DNA from: Amycolatopsis sp. FBCC-B4732
GTDB taxonomy: Bacteria; Actinomycetota; Actinomycetes; Mycobacteriales; Pseudonocardiaceae
Direction of reading: 5' to 3'
Length of the DNA stretch: 64,000 nucleotides
NCBI RefSeq assembly: GCF_023008405.1
Contig: NZ_CP095376.1
Span: 5,666,001 to 5,730,000 of the forward strand
Shown here piece by piece: positions 15,547-23,099 of the stretch (positions are counted from its first letter, which is position 1; each line of letters begins with the position of its first letter). The notes under the pieces are model-generated. The model did not search any database, was not told where the DNA came from, and worked only from the letters and a program-made list of their open reading frames with translations. The translations under genes were made by a program, and so were the position numbers.

Positions 15547-18500
15547 TCAGCTACAACCCGAAGTCGCGCCGCAGCCCTCGCAGGCGTAGCACGAGCCTGC
15601 CGGGCGCATCTTCGTTCCGCACGTCATGCACAGCGGGGCGTCCGCGGCCTTGCCGAGGCGGAGCTCCATCAGCTCCGTCGTCGTCTGGGCTTCGCGGTGG
15701 GGGTGGCCCGTTTCCTCCGCGTGCGGCTCCGGCGAGGAGTCCACTGTGGACTGCAGGGCCTCGAGGTCGACGTTCGACGGCGTGCCGTAGTTCGCCTCGA
15801 CCTCCGCCGAGCGCTCGTCCGCCGACAGGATGCCCAGCTGCGTGCGCTTTTCGTGCGGCAGGTAGTCCAGGGCCAGGCGGCGGAAGAGGTAGTCCATCAC
15901 GCTCGTCGCGATGCGGATGTCCGGGTCGTCGGTCATGCCGGCCGGCTCGAAGCGCAGGTTCGAGAACTTCGAGACGTAGAACTCGAGCGGGATGCCGTGC
16001 TGGAGGCCGACCGAAATGGACATCGAGAACGCGTCCATCACGCCCGCCAGGGTCGAACCCTGCTTGCCCAGCTTGACGAAGATCTCGCCGAGGCCGTCGT
16101 CCGGGTACGAACCCGCCGTCAGGTAGCCCTCCGCGCCGCCGACCGTGAACGACACCGTCTGGCTCGGGCGCTTCTTCGGCAGGCGCTTGCGGACCGGGCG
16201 GTACTCGACGACCTTCTCCGGCTCCGCCACGGCCTTGTCCTTCTTGGCCGTCGACAGCGGCTGGCCGACCTTGCAGTTGTCGCGGTAGATCGCGAGGGCC
16301 TTGAGGCCGAGCTTCCAGCCCTGGAAGTAGATCTCCTCGACCTCTTCGACCGTCGCCGACTCCGGCATGTTGACCGTCTTCGAGATGGCGCCCGACAGGA
16401 ACGGCTGCACCGCGGCCATCATCCGGACGTGGCCCATCGGCGCGATCGAGCGCTCGCCGACCGCGCAGTCGAACACCTCGTAGTGCTCGGGACGCAGGCC
16501 CGGCGCGTCGACGACGTGGCCGTTCTGCGCGACGAACTCGACGATCGCCTCGACCTGCTCGGCCTGGTAACCCAGCGCTTCGAGCGCGCGCGGCACCGTC
16601 TGGTTGACGATCTGCATCGAGCCGCCGCCGACGAGCTTCTTGAACTTGACCAGCGAGAAGTCCGGCTCGATGCCGGTCGTGTCGCAGTCCATCATGAAGC
16701 CGATGGTGCCGGTGGGCGCGAGCACGGACGCCTGCGCGTTGCGCCAGCCGTGCTTCGTGCCGATGTCGATGCCCTTCTTCCACTCTTGCGTCGCCAGCGC
16801 GCGGACCGCGGCGTCGTTCGAGTGGTAGGTGCGGACGAGCTCGTTCGCCGCCGCGTGCTTGCGCATCACGCGCTGGTGCGATTCGGCGTTGCGCGCGTAG
16901 CCCTCGTACGCGCCGACCGCCTGGGCCATTTCGGCCGAGCGGCGGTAGGAAACACCCGTCATCAGCGACGTGATCGACGCCGCGAGCGCGCGGCCGCCGT
17001 CGGAGTCGTACGCGTGGCCCAGCGCCATCAGCAGCGCGCCGAGGTTCGCGTAGCCGATGCCGAGCTGGCGGAACTTCCGCGTGGTGTCGGCGATCGGCTC
17101 GGTCGGGAAGTCCGCGAAGCAGATCGAGACGTCCATCGCGGTGATGACGAACTCGACCGCGCGGGCGAACAGCGGCGCGTCGAACGTGCCCTCGGGCGTG
17201 ACGAACTTGAGCAGGTTGAGCGACGCGAGGTTGCAACTCGAGTTGTCGAGGTGCATGTACTCGCTGCACGGGTTCGACGCGGTGATCCGGCCCGACTCCG
17301 GGCAGGTGTGCCAGTCGTTGATCGTGCCGTCGTACTGGATGCCGGGGTCGGCGCACTCCCACGCGGCCTGCGCGACGCCGCGGAACAGCTTCTTCGCGTC
17401 GGTCCGGTCGATCACCTCGCCGGTGAGCCGGGCGCGCAGGCCGAAGTCGGTGCCGTTCTCGACCGCCTGCATGAACTCGTCGGACACGCGGACCGAGTTG
17501 TTCGCGTTCTGGTACTGCACCGAGGAGATGTCCGCGCCGGAGAGGTCCATGTCGAACCCGGCGTCGCGGAGGACCTTGATCTTCTCCTCTTCGCGGGCCT
17601 TCGTCCGGACGAACTCTTCGATGTCCGGGTGGTCGATGTCGAGCACGACCATCTTCGCCGCGCGCCGGGTGGCGCCGCCGGACTTGATGGTGCCCGCGGA
17701 CGCGTCGGCGCCGCGCATGAACGAGACCGGGCCCGACGCGGTGCCGCCGGAGGTGAGCAGTTCCTTCGAGGACCGGATGCGGGAGAGGTTCAGGCCCGCG
17801 CCGGAGCCGCCCTTGAAGATCAGGCCCTCTTCGCGGTACCAGTTGAGGATCGACTCTATCGTGTCGTCGACGGCGAGGATGAAACAGTTGTGGACCCGGA
17901 GGTTCCCGGAAAGGTATTCGCCGGATTCCGTCTGGATGTCGTAGACCGGCAGCTCGCCACGGGTTTCGATCGCGGCGATCTCCAGCCGCTTCCGCTCGTG
18001 GGCGGCCAGGCCGGGCTTTTCGAACGACGCCTCCAGCTTCGCGGTCTTCACCGGATCGACGAAGCCGATCTCGTCCGCGAAGATCCGCCGGTCACCGGCG
18101 TTCTGGATCCGGATGCCCCAGAGGTCGTGCCGATCCGGCCGGCTCTCCTTCTTACGGCCCACCCGGGCGAAGATGCCGAACCGGGCCAGCAGCTGCTGGA
18201 GACCACGGACCAGGTCTTCACCGATCATGTCCAGCGCGACCAAGGTGGACCGCTCCCGCGCGGAAACGTAGCCCTCCGCCTGGAAGAGGCTCCGCAGGTA
18301 CGCGGCCACGACCGGAAGCGGCGCCGTGTACAGGAACTCCGGCACCACCATGTCGACGCCGCGAGCACGCAAGCCCCAGGCCTCGACGAAGTTCTCGAGG
18401 ACGTTGCCGTAGAGCCGGGTTCGGCGGCAGTCGAGTGTCTCGTCCTGGGTTTCGACGGCACGTTCGTGGCGGTGGACGTCCGGGAAGACGCGGTCGAGCG

Positions 18501-19431
18501 CGTTGCGCACCCAGCTCAGCTCGGCGTCGTTCACGGTCATCGCTTCGATGGTGAGCGAGCGGTTCGTGCCTTCGTACTGCCCGACGAAACCGTCCGACTG
18601 CAACCAGCCCGCCAGCGCGGCTTCGGCGATGTCGGTTTCCCTGATCTCCTCTTCACCGAAAGCGGCGCGGCGGTGCCATTCGAGCTGGTCCCCGACCCGC
18701 AGCTCGCCGGCGGGCACGAACTTCCCGCCGCCCGCACTCGCACGCCACACGAGGTGATCGGCCGTGACGTCCAGGACGTGCCCCGACTTCGTCGTGACTC
18801 GCAGGACTTCCTTGATCCCGTTCGCCTTGGTGGCGACGACCTTGGTCAGCCCGTGCGCGTCGTAGACCTTGGCACCCACGGCGTCCAGCTCGACGAAGCG
18901 GCCGATCGGTACCGCGCCGCCGGGGGTGCTCACCAGGGCGTCGTACGGCTGACACGCGCTGACCTGCTGCTTCGACGCCGTGCCGACGTTGAACCAGACC
19001 GGGGAGTTGAAGCTGAAGACCTGGTGCAGCAGCATCCAGGTGAGCTCGTGCTCGAAGATTTCGAGGTCCTGCGGCGAGGTGAAGTAGCCGTGGTCGCTCG
19101 CGGCCTTGACGTAGGTCTTCACGACCCGGTCGATGAGCTGCTTGAGGCTGCGCTCGCGCTGCGGGCTGCCGACGGCGCCGCGGAAGTACTTGCTGGTGAC
19201 GATGTTGGTGGCGTTGACCGACCAGAAGTCGGGGAACTCCACGCCGCGCTGCTCGAAGTTGACCGAGCCGTCGCGCCAGTTCGTCATCACGACGTCGCGC
19301 TGTTCCCAGGTCACCTGGTCGTAGGGGTGCTGCCCTTCGGTGGTGAAGACGCGCTTCACGCTCAGCCCGCCGGCTGCCTTGCTCTTCTTGCCGGCGGCCG
19401 CGCCGGTCCCGGTTCCCACGGTTTCGGTCAT
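15547..19431 (-). CDS. nrdJ: B12-dependent (class II) ribonucleotide reductase precursor containing an intein
   Basis: The precursor has 1294 residues, of which residues 160-515 are an intein; the spliced enzyme would be 938 residues. The N-terminal extein ends at QQVSA and the C-terminal extein resumes at CFILAVDDTIESILNWYREE. Downstream are the class II hallmarks GGSGAGLNLSRIRSS, NPCSEYMHLDNSSCNLAS and PTGTIGFMMDCDTTGIEPDF, then the NrdJ C-terminal TSCPD domain and a Zn-ribbon tail with two CxxC pairs (CMTCGTK and CYACEGC). The enzyme makes deoxyribonucleotides with adenosylcobalamin and without oxygen. The ATG at 19431 is 32 bases after nrdR, so the genes form an operon. The intein interrupts the protein beside a conserved cysteine region, so splicing is needed for activity. 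Confidence 0.93.
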   Translation of the reverse strand: MTETVGTGTGAAAGKKSKAAGGLSVKRVFTTEGQHPYDQVTWEQRDVVMTNWRDGSVNFEQRGVEFPDFWSVNATNIVTSKYFRGAVGSPQRERSLKQLIDRVVKTYVKAASDHGYFTSPQDLEIFEHELTWMLLHQVFSFNSPVWFNVGTASKQQVSACQPYDALVSTPGGAVPIGRFVELDAVGAKVYDAHGLTKVVATKANGIKEVLRVTTKSGHVLDVTADHLVWRASAGGGKFVPAGELRVGDQLEWHRRAAFGEEEIRETDIAEAALAGWLQSDGFVGQYEGTNRSLTIEAMTVNDAELSWVRNALDRVFPDVHRHERAVETQDETLDCRRTRLYGNVLENFVEAWGLRARGVDMVVPEFLYTAPLPVVAAYLRSLFQAEGYVSARERSTLVALDMIGEDLVRGLQQLLARFGIFARVGRKKESRPDRHDLWGIRIQNAGDRRIFADEIGFVDPVKTAKLEASFEKPGLAAHERKRLEIAAIETRGELPVYDIQTESGEYLSGNLRVHNCFILAVDDTIESILNWYREEGLIFKGGSGAGLNLSRIRSSKELLTSGGTASGPVSFMRGADASAGTIKSGGATRRAAKMVVLDIDHPDIEEFVRTKAREEEKIKVLRDAGFDMDLSGADISSVQYQNANNSVRVSDEFMQAVENGTDFGLRARLTGEVIDRTDAKKLFRGVAQAAWECADPGIQYDGTINDWHTCPESGRITASNPCSEYMHLDNSSCNLASLNLLKFVTPEGTFDAPLFARAVEFVITAMDVSICFADFPTEPIADTTRKFRQLGIGYANLGALLMALGHAYDSDGGRALAASITSLMTGVSYRRSAEMAQAVGAYEGYARNAESHQRVMRKHAAANELVRTYHSNDAAVRALATQEWKKGIDIGTKHGWRNAQASVLAPTGTIGFMMDCDTTGIEPDFSLVKFKKLVGGGSMQIVNQTVPRALEALGYQAEQVEAIVEFVAQNGHVVDAPGLRPEHYEVFDCAVGERSIAPMGHVRMMAAVQPFLSGAISKTVNMPESATVEEVEEIYFQGWKLGLKALAIYRDNCKVGQPLSTAKKDKAVAEPEKVVEYRPVRKRLPKKRPSQTVSFTVGGAEGYLTAGSYPDDGLGEIFVKLGKQGSTLAGVMDAFSMSISVGLQHGIPLEFYVSKFSNLRFEPAGMTDDPDIRIATSVMDYLFRRLALDYLPHEKRTQLGILSADERSAEVEANYGTPSNVDLEALQSTVDSSPEPHAEETGHPHREAQTTTELMELRLGKAADAPLCMTCGTKMRPAGSCYACEGCGATSGCS
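17887..18954 (-). other. In-frame intein with LAGLIDADG endonuclease in nrdJ
   Basis: The intein is 356 residues. It begins with Cys160 of the precursor (codon 18954-18952, CQPYDALVSTPGG) and ends His-Asn (Asn codon 17889-17887) directly before Cys at 17886. Splicing blocks are visible: block A at the first Cys, block B as LDVTADHLVW, block F as LPVYDIQTESGEYLSG, and block G as NLRVHN followed by Cys. The central part carries two dodecapeptide motifs, AALAGWLQSDGF and VVAAYLRSLFQAEGY, typical of a homing endonuclease, so it is a full-size and probably mobile intein. Removal leaves the continuous NrdJ sequence SACFILAVDD. Confidence 0.92.
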
Positions 19432-19463
19432 CGGTCGAACCCTCACTCCCGCAGCGGGACGAC

Positions 19464-19958
19464 TCAATCGCCGTCTTCGCGCTGATCGCTCTCCTCCGGA
19501 GCAGCAGAACCCGCCATGGCCTCACGCAGATCGGCGATCTCCTTCTCGAAGTCCTCGACGGACGAGAAGGAGCGGTAGACGCTGGCGAACCGGAGGTAGG
19601 CGACCCCGTCGAGCTCACGCAGCGGGCCCAGGATGGCCAGGCCGACCTCGTGACTCGGGATCTCCGCCAGACCGGCGGAGCGGATCGACTCCTCCACGCG
19701 CTGCGCGAGCTGCTGCAGCGCGTCGTCGTCGACCGGCCTGCCCTGGCAGGCGCGGCGGACGCCGCTCACCACCTTGTCCCGGCTGAACTGTTCGGTGACC
19801 CCGGACCGCTTGACGACGGCGAGCACCATCGTCTCCGACGTCGTGAACCGCCGTCCGCACGACGCGCACGAGCGCCGCCTGCGGATCGCCTGGCCTTCAT
19901 CCACCTCTCGGGAGTCGACGACCCGGGAGTCCGCATGCCGGCAGAACGGGCACCTCAT
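19464..19958 (-). CDS. nrdR: Transcriptional repressor NrdR
   Basis: The protein has 164 residues. The N-terminal zinc ribbon has CPFC (3-6) and CASC (31-34) with [15 protein letters not shown] between, and is followed by an ATP-cone domain ([19 protein letters not shown], then [28 protein letters not shown]). NrdR represses ribonucleotide-reductase operons when dATP is high by binding paired NrdR boxes. It is the first gene of the nrdR-nrdJ unit. The C-terminal tail is acidic. A NrdR-like box lies about 200 bases upstream. Confidence 0.95.
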   Translation of the reverse strand: MRCPFCRHADSRVVDSREVDEGQAIRRRRSCASCGRRFTTSETMVLAVVKRSGVTEQFSRDKVVSGVRRACQGRPVDDDALQQLAQRVEESIRSAGLAEIPSHEVGLAILGPLRELDGVAYLRFASVYRSFSSVEDFEKEIADLREAMAGSAAPEESDQREDGD

Positions 19959-20065
19959 CCGCCGATCACCTTCCCCTCATCGCCGCCCGCCCCGGTCGAC
20001 GTCCCCCGGCCACCACGCGTGGCCGTGCCGCGACCGCCCGGTACCCCTGCACCTGGTGATCGACT

Positions 20066-20138
20066 TGTGGACATCCGGTGGGTGAAAGACGGCCAGCTGT
20101 GGACAACTGCTACCCAGTTTACCCCAACCTGTGGACCA
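20066..20138 (-). promoter_or_regulatory. Three DnaA-box-like sites at exact 32-bp spacing before nrdR
   Basis: TGTGGACAT begins at 20066, TGTGGACAA at 20098 and TGTGGACCA at 20130. The middle one is an exact reverse complement of the actinobacterial DnaA box TTGTCCACA and the others differ by one base. A minus-strand promoter (TGTAGT, 17 bases, TAAACT at 20121-20116) overlaps the third site. DnaA controls nrd genes in E. coli; the same role here is inferred. Confidence 0.5.
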
Positions 20139-20155
20139 ACTACAGCGGTGTAACT

Positions 20156-20166
20156 ACTACATATAG
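20156..20166. promoter_or_regulatory. Candidate NrdR box
   Basis: Read on the minus strand, CTATATGTAG matches nine of ten core positions of the NrdR box (CwAtATaTwG). It sits just upstream of the predicted -35 region of the nrdR promoter. A good second box at the usual spacing of about 31 bp is not seen, only a weak match near 20126-20135. Confidence 0.4.
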
Positions 20167-20471
20167 CGGGCGACAGTAGAACTCGGCGCGAGCTCGCGCA
20201 AGCTGCGACGGCGTGTCGGACCCGGCCGGGTGAGACCTCCCGCGGGAGGGGGCGCTAACGCCGTCCCGGCGGCTCCCGTCGCGAATGGACCGGAGCGGCC
20301 CGAGCCGGTTTCGCCGACGCGGCAAGCCGTCGCGGCGGCACTCCGTCGGACCGGCTGGTGATTTCACCGGGCCGAGTGAATCTTGGCCGGCGCCGTCGAA
20401 CGTGCCCACCCAGGCCGGTAACGCCGTTTCGCGGCGAGCCGGATTCGGCATCCCCGGAGAAGGGAGACGGC
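20167..20471. other. Intergenic region between LysM gene and nrdR promoter
   Basis: These 305 bases lie downstream of the LysM gene and upstream of the nrdR promoter. I found no convincing reading frame by codon pattern. I looked for a cobalamin riboswitch (B12-box-like sequence) because the operon encodes a B12 enzyme and did not find one. Several short GC hairpins are present. Confidence 0.4.
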
Positions 20472-20930
20472 TCAGGGTGCGTCGGCGACCGGGACTGTGA
20501 GGGGCAGCCCGGGTACGAGGACGGCTTGGTCCAGGCGGTTGAGCTCCTTGATCCGGGCGACGACCGCACCCGGCTCGCTCTCCGGCGCGAAGCGCGCGGC
20601 CAGCGAAGAGAGCGTGTCGCCCTGCTCGACCGACACCGTCGCGGTCCGCGCGGGCACCGGGGCACCCGGGGTGCCGCCGCCCAGCAGGCCGAGACCGGCG
20701 ACCACCAGGCAGCTCGCGACGCCGAGCGCGGCGAGCCACGGCCACCGCACCGGCACCCGGCGGGGCGCCGCGCAGGGCGAGCCGGCCGGGCGGCGGCCCG
20801 CCACGACCCGGGCGCGGGTCGGCGGGCGCTGCACTTCGCCGCGGCGGCCGCGCAGCACGTGCACGGGGCGGGGCTGCGCCGGGACCGGAGTCGCCGGGCG
20901 CATCGGCCCGCGTTCGGCCAGAATGGACAT
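20472..20930 (-). CDS. LysM membrane protein divergent from lexA (ChiZ/DivS-position SOS protein)
   Basis: The protein has 152 residues, with an AGGAGG ribosome site before ATG 20930. An Arg/Pro-rich cytosolic N-terminus (1-60) precedes one membrane helix ([21 protein letters not shown], about 63-83) and a C-terminal LysM domain ([17 protein letters not shown] to [10 protein letters not shown], about 100-150). In actinobacteria the LysM gene divergent from lexA (ChiZ in M. tuberculosis, DivS in Corynebacterium) belongs to the SOS regulon and delays division. The two adjacent LexA boxes at 20997-21028 support that role here. Confidence 0.82.
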   Translation of the reverse strand: MSILAERGPMRPATPVPAQPRPVHVLRGRRGEVQRPPTRARVVAGRRPAGSPCAAPRRVPVRWPWLAALGVASCLVVAGLGLLGGGTPGAPVPARTATVSVEQGDTLSSLAARFAPESEPGAVVARIKELNRLDQAVLVPGLPLTVPVADAP

Positions 20931-20996
20931 CCGAACCTCCTCGAAACCCTGGTGTCCGCCTGTTTCCGCGGGCCGGGGCCGGTCGGCGGATCAAGG

Positions 20997-21012
20997 TCGA
21001 ACAGGCGTTCTA
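20997..21012. promoter_or_regulatory. LexA (SOS) box 1
   Basis: TCGAAC-AGGC-GTTCTA matches the actinobacterial SOS box TCGAAC-N4-GTTCGA with one mismatch. It lies 67 bases upstream of the LysM start and abuts box 2. Confidence 0.85.
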
Positions 21013-21028
21013 TCGAACGCCCGTGCGA
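21013..21028. promoter_or_regulatory. LexA (SOS) box 2
   Basis: TCGAAC-GCCC-GTGCGA has one mismatch to the consensus and directly abuts box 1, allowing two LexA dimers side by side in the lexA/LysM divergent promoter. Confidence 0.75.
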
Positions 21029-21076
21029 AGGTCTACCACCTACCACCGACAAAATCGAGCGGACACGGCGTGTCGA

Positions 21077-21092
21077 TCGAACAGATGTTTGA
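21077..21092. promoter_or_regulatory. LexA (SOS) box 3
   Basis: TCGAAC-AGAT-GTTTGA has one mismatch to the consensus. It lies 134 bases upstream of the lexA start and probably mediates autorepression. Confidence 0.8.
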
Positions 21093-21226
21093 AATCGCCG
21101 TGCCCGGGGGCTAACGTCGGTGACCAGGGCATCTGCCGGGCAGATGCCGCCCGGCGAGGCTGCCCGCACCCGGCGGGCGGCGGCCGGCGCGCAGATACGT
21201 GCAGCGAACGTCTGGGAGGCGACGCA

Positions 21227-21952
21227 GTGGCGAAGGAGAACAAGGCGGGCAGGACCAGTGGGTCCCCCGGTGGCTCGGGCAAGGTGCACGCCATGCCCGA
21301 GGTGTACGACGTGGACGAGACCCTCACCGTCCGCCAGCAGCAGGTCCTCGACGTGATCCGCTCGTGGGTGAGCCGCTTCGGCTACCCGCCGAGCGTCCGT
21401 GAAATCGGTGAAGCGGTCGGGCTGACGTCGACGTCGTCGGTCTCCCACCAGCTGCGCGCCCTGCAGCGCAAGGGTTACCTGCGCCGGGACGCGAACCGCC
21501 CGCGCGCGGTCGGGGTGCTCTCGGCGACCGACGACAACCCCATGGGCATCGAGATGGACCAGCAGCCGGTCATGCCGAAGGCGGCGTACGTGCCGCTGGT
21601 CGGCCGGATCGCCGCCGGTGGCCCGGTGCTGGCCGAGCAGGCCATCGAGGACGTCTTCCCGCTGCCGCGGGAGATCGTCGGCGAGGGCGAGCTGTTCCTG
21701 CTCAAGGTCACCGGCGACTCGATGATCGACGCGGCCATCACCGACGGCGACTGGGTCGTGGTCCGGCAGCAGCCGGACGCGGACAACGGCGAGATCGTCG
21801 CGGCGATGATCGACGGCGAGGCCACGGTCAAGACGTTCAAGCGCAAGAACGGCCACATCTGGCTGATGCCGCACAACGAGGCGTACGAGCCGATCCCCGG
21901 CGACGACGCGACGGTGCTCGGCAAGGTCGTGGCCGTGCTCCGCAGGCTTTAA
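21227..21952 (+). CDS. lexA: SOS repressor LexA
   Basis: The protein has 241 residues and starts at GTG 21227 behind GGGAGG. The N-terminal winged helix (about 29-95) has [16 protein letters not shown] and [23 protein letters not shown]. The C-terminal S24 domain has the autocleavage site Ala130-Gly131 in RIAAGGP, Ser165 in GDSMIDAA and Lys202 in ATVKTFKR, all intact. The actinobacterial N-terminal extension is present. RecA-stimulated self-cleavage should derepress lexA, the LysM gene and, from family knowledge, recA-recX at the other end of the window. Confidence 0.97.
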   Translation: MAKENKAGRTSGSPGGSGKVHAMPEVYDVDETLTVRQQQVLDVIRSWVSRFGYPPSVREIGEAVGLTSTSSVSHQLRALQRKGYLRRDANRPRAVGVLSATDDNPMGIEMDQQPVMPKAAYVPLVGRIAAGGPVLAEQAIEDVFPLPREIVGEGELFLLKVTGDSMIDAAITDGDWVVVRQQPDADNGEIVAAMIDGEATVKTFKRKNGHIWLMPHNEAYEPIPGDDATVLGKVVAVLRRL

Positions 21953-21987
21953 AAAAGGTGCTCCCGGGCTTTCGCACGGCCCGGGAG
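21951..21987 (-). terminator. Intrinsic terminator, minus strand (shared with lexA end)
   Basis: The stem CTCCCGGGC (21961-21969) pairs with 21979-21987. On the minus strand it is followed within four bases by a run of six T residues (complement of 21951-21956), a rare textbook intrinsic terminator here. It ends the gene at 22030; the hairpin may also serve lexA. Confidence 0.8.
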
Positions 21988-22029
21988 GTTCACCGGATCG
22001 GATGATCTTCGGCCGTGGGGAGCCGGAGG

Positions 22030-23046
22030 TCAGCGGCGAGAACGGCGACGCAGTCTGCTGAAGCCGAACCAGCCGACACCGACCACCGCCAGCGTGATCC
22101 CGGCAGCGGGCAGGACGGGGAGCCCGGCCCCGTCCCCCGAGCCGGACGAAGCGCCGGCGCCGGTCGAGGTCGTCCCCTCCGCCGGTGCGCCGGACTGCGC
22201 GGCCAGAGCCGCCGCGCCCCGCACCGCGCGGAGGGGCTGGCCCACCCCTTCGCTACCGGAAATCAACGTGCCGTCGGGGTCGAACGCGATCGCTTCGCCC
22301 TGCTTCTCCCCCGGCAACGGGATCCGGACGGGGTTGCGTTGCAAGGCGGCCAGGAGGTCGCCGTCCGGAACCGAGTAGACGTAGGCGTCGGTGTACGTCC
22401 GCAGCGCGACGACACTGCCGTCCGCCATCGAAGCGGCGCCGGTGACCAGCACCGAACCGATCGACCCGACCGGCCCGCCCTGGGTGTCCGTCGTCTCGAT
22501 CTTCAGCGAGCCGACCTTCTCCAGGTTCGTCGGGCCCGGGCTGGCCAGCGGCCCGGAAGGCCGGTAGACGCGGGCCTCGCCCAGGACGTCCTTGGTGATC
22601 AGGTACGGCGTCCCCGACTTGTCCATCAGCAGCGCTTCGGTGTCGTGCTGGCCGTCGGGGTAGGTGAGGCGGTGCAGCGTGACCTTGCCGGCCGGGCTCA
22701 TTTCCAGCAGGGCGACCGTCAGCCGCCCCTTCAGGTTGTCGCCGGTGTCCGACAGCCACAGCGTCCCGTCGGGCGTGCGGGCCAGGTCCTCGACGTCGAA
22801 CGGGTCGGTCTTGTCGCTGAGGACCTTCTGCACCTTGCAGTCGCGCCCGAGCACGAACACCTGGGCCTTGGTGCCGCCGTCGTTGATCGCGTAGAGCTTC
22901 GAGCCGTCGGAAACCAGACCGGACAGCTCGCCGATCCGCGAGTCCTTCATCGTGCACAGCGGCTCCGGAGCCGGAGCCGCCCAAGCCGGGACGGGCCCGC
23001 TCAGCAAAGCCAGCGAAACCGCCGCGAAAGCGACCACCCAGCGCAC
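22030..23046 (-). CDS. Secreted wall-associated protein with C-terminal LPAAG anchor
   Basis: The protein has 338 residues and starts at GTG 23046, chosen for the GGAGGTGG site before it and the signal peptide VRWVVAFAAVSLALLSGPVPAWA. The body repeats short blade-like units (ELSGLVSDGSKLYAINDGG, DVEDLARTPDGTLWLSDTGD, DGQHDTEALLMDKSGTPYLI), suggesting a beta-propeller. It ends with a Ser/Gly linker, then LPAAG, a hydrophobic helix and RLRRRSRR, the layout of a sortase signal (LPxAG-type variant). It lies 53 bases after hflX in the same direction, with a 15-bp-stem hairpin overlapping its ribosome site. The function is unknown. Confidence 0.75.
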   Translation of the reverse strand: MRWVVAFAAVSLALLSGPVPAWAAPAPEPLCTMKDSRIGELSGLVSDGSKLYAINDGGTKAQVFVLGRDCKVQKVLSDKTDPFDVEDLARTPDGTLWLSDTGDNLKGRLTVALLEMSPAGKVTLHRLTYPDGQHDTEALLMDKSGTPYLITKDVLGEARVYRPSGPLASPGPTNLEKVGSLKIETTDTQGGPVGSIGSVLVTGAASMADGSVVALRTYTDAYVYSVPDGDLLAALQRNPVRIPLPGEKQGEAIAFDPDGTLISGSEGVGQPLRAVRGAAALAAQSGAPAEGTTSTGAGASSGSGDGAGLPVLPAAGITLAVVGVGWFGFSRLRRRSRR

Positions 23047-23054
23047 CCAGCCAC

Positions 23055-23094
23055 CTCCGTAGTGTGCGACCCCAGTGGATCGCACACTACGGAG
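23055..23094 (-). terminator. 15-bp hairpin after hflX that masks the next gene's ribosome site
   Basis: The arms 23055-23069 and 23080-23094 are perfectly complementary with a 10-base loop. It lies six bases past the hflX stop and includes four of five bases of the GGAGG serving the gene at 23046, so it may both end hflX transcripts and limit read-through translation. Confidence 0.65.
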
Positions 23095-23099
23095 ACGTC

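Noticed and set aside
15697..19485. Very long open frame on the strand opposite nrdJ
   Set aside because: Its translation is rich in Arg, Asp, Val and His with no motifs, as expected for the shadow of a high-GC gene. The nrdJ frame has full family and intein motifs.
20167..20471. Possible cobalamin riboswitch for the B12-dependent reductase
   Set aside because: No B12-box-like conserved core could be recognised, and the region lies upstream of the predicted nrdR promoter. A covariance-model search would settle it.
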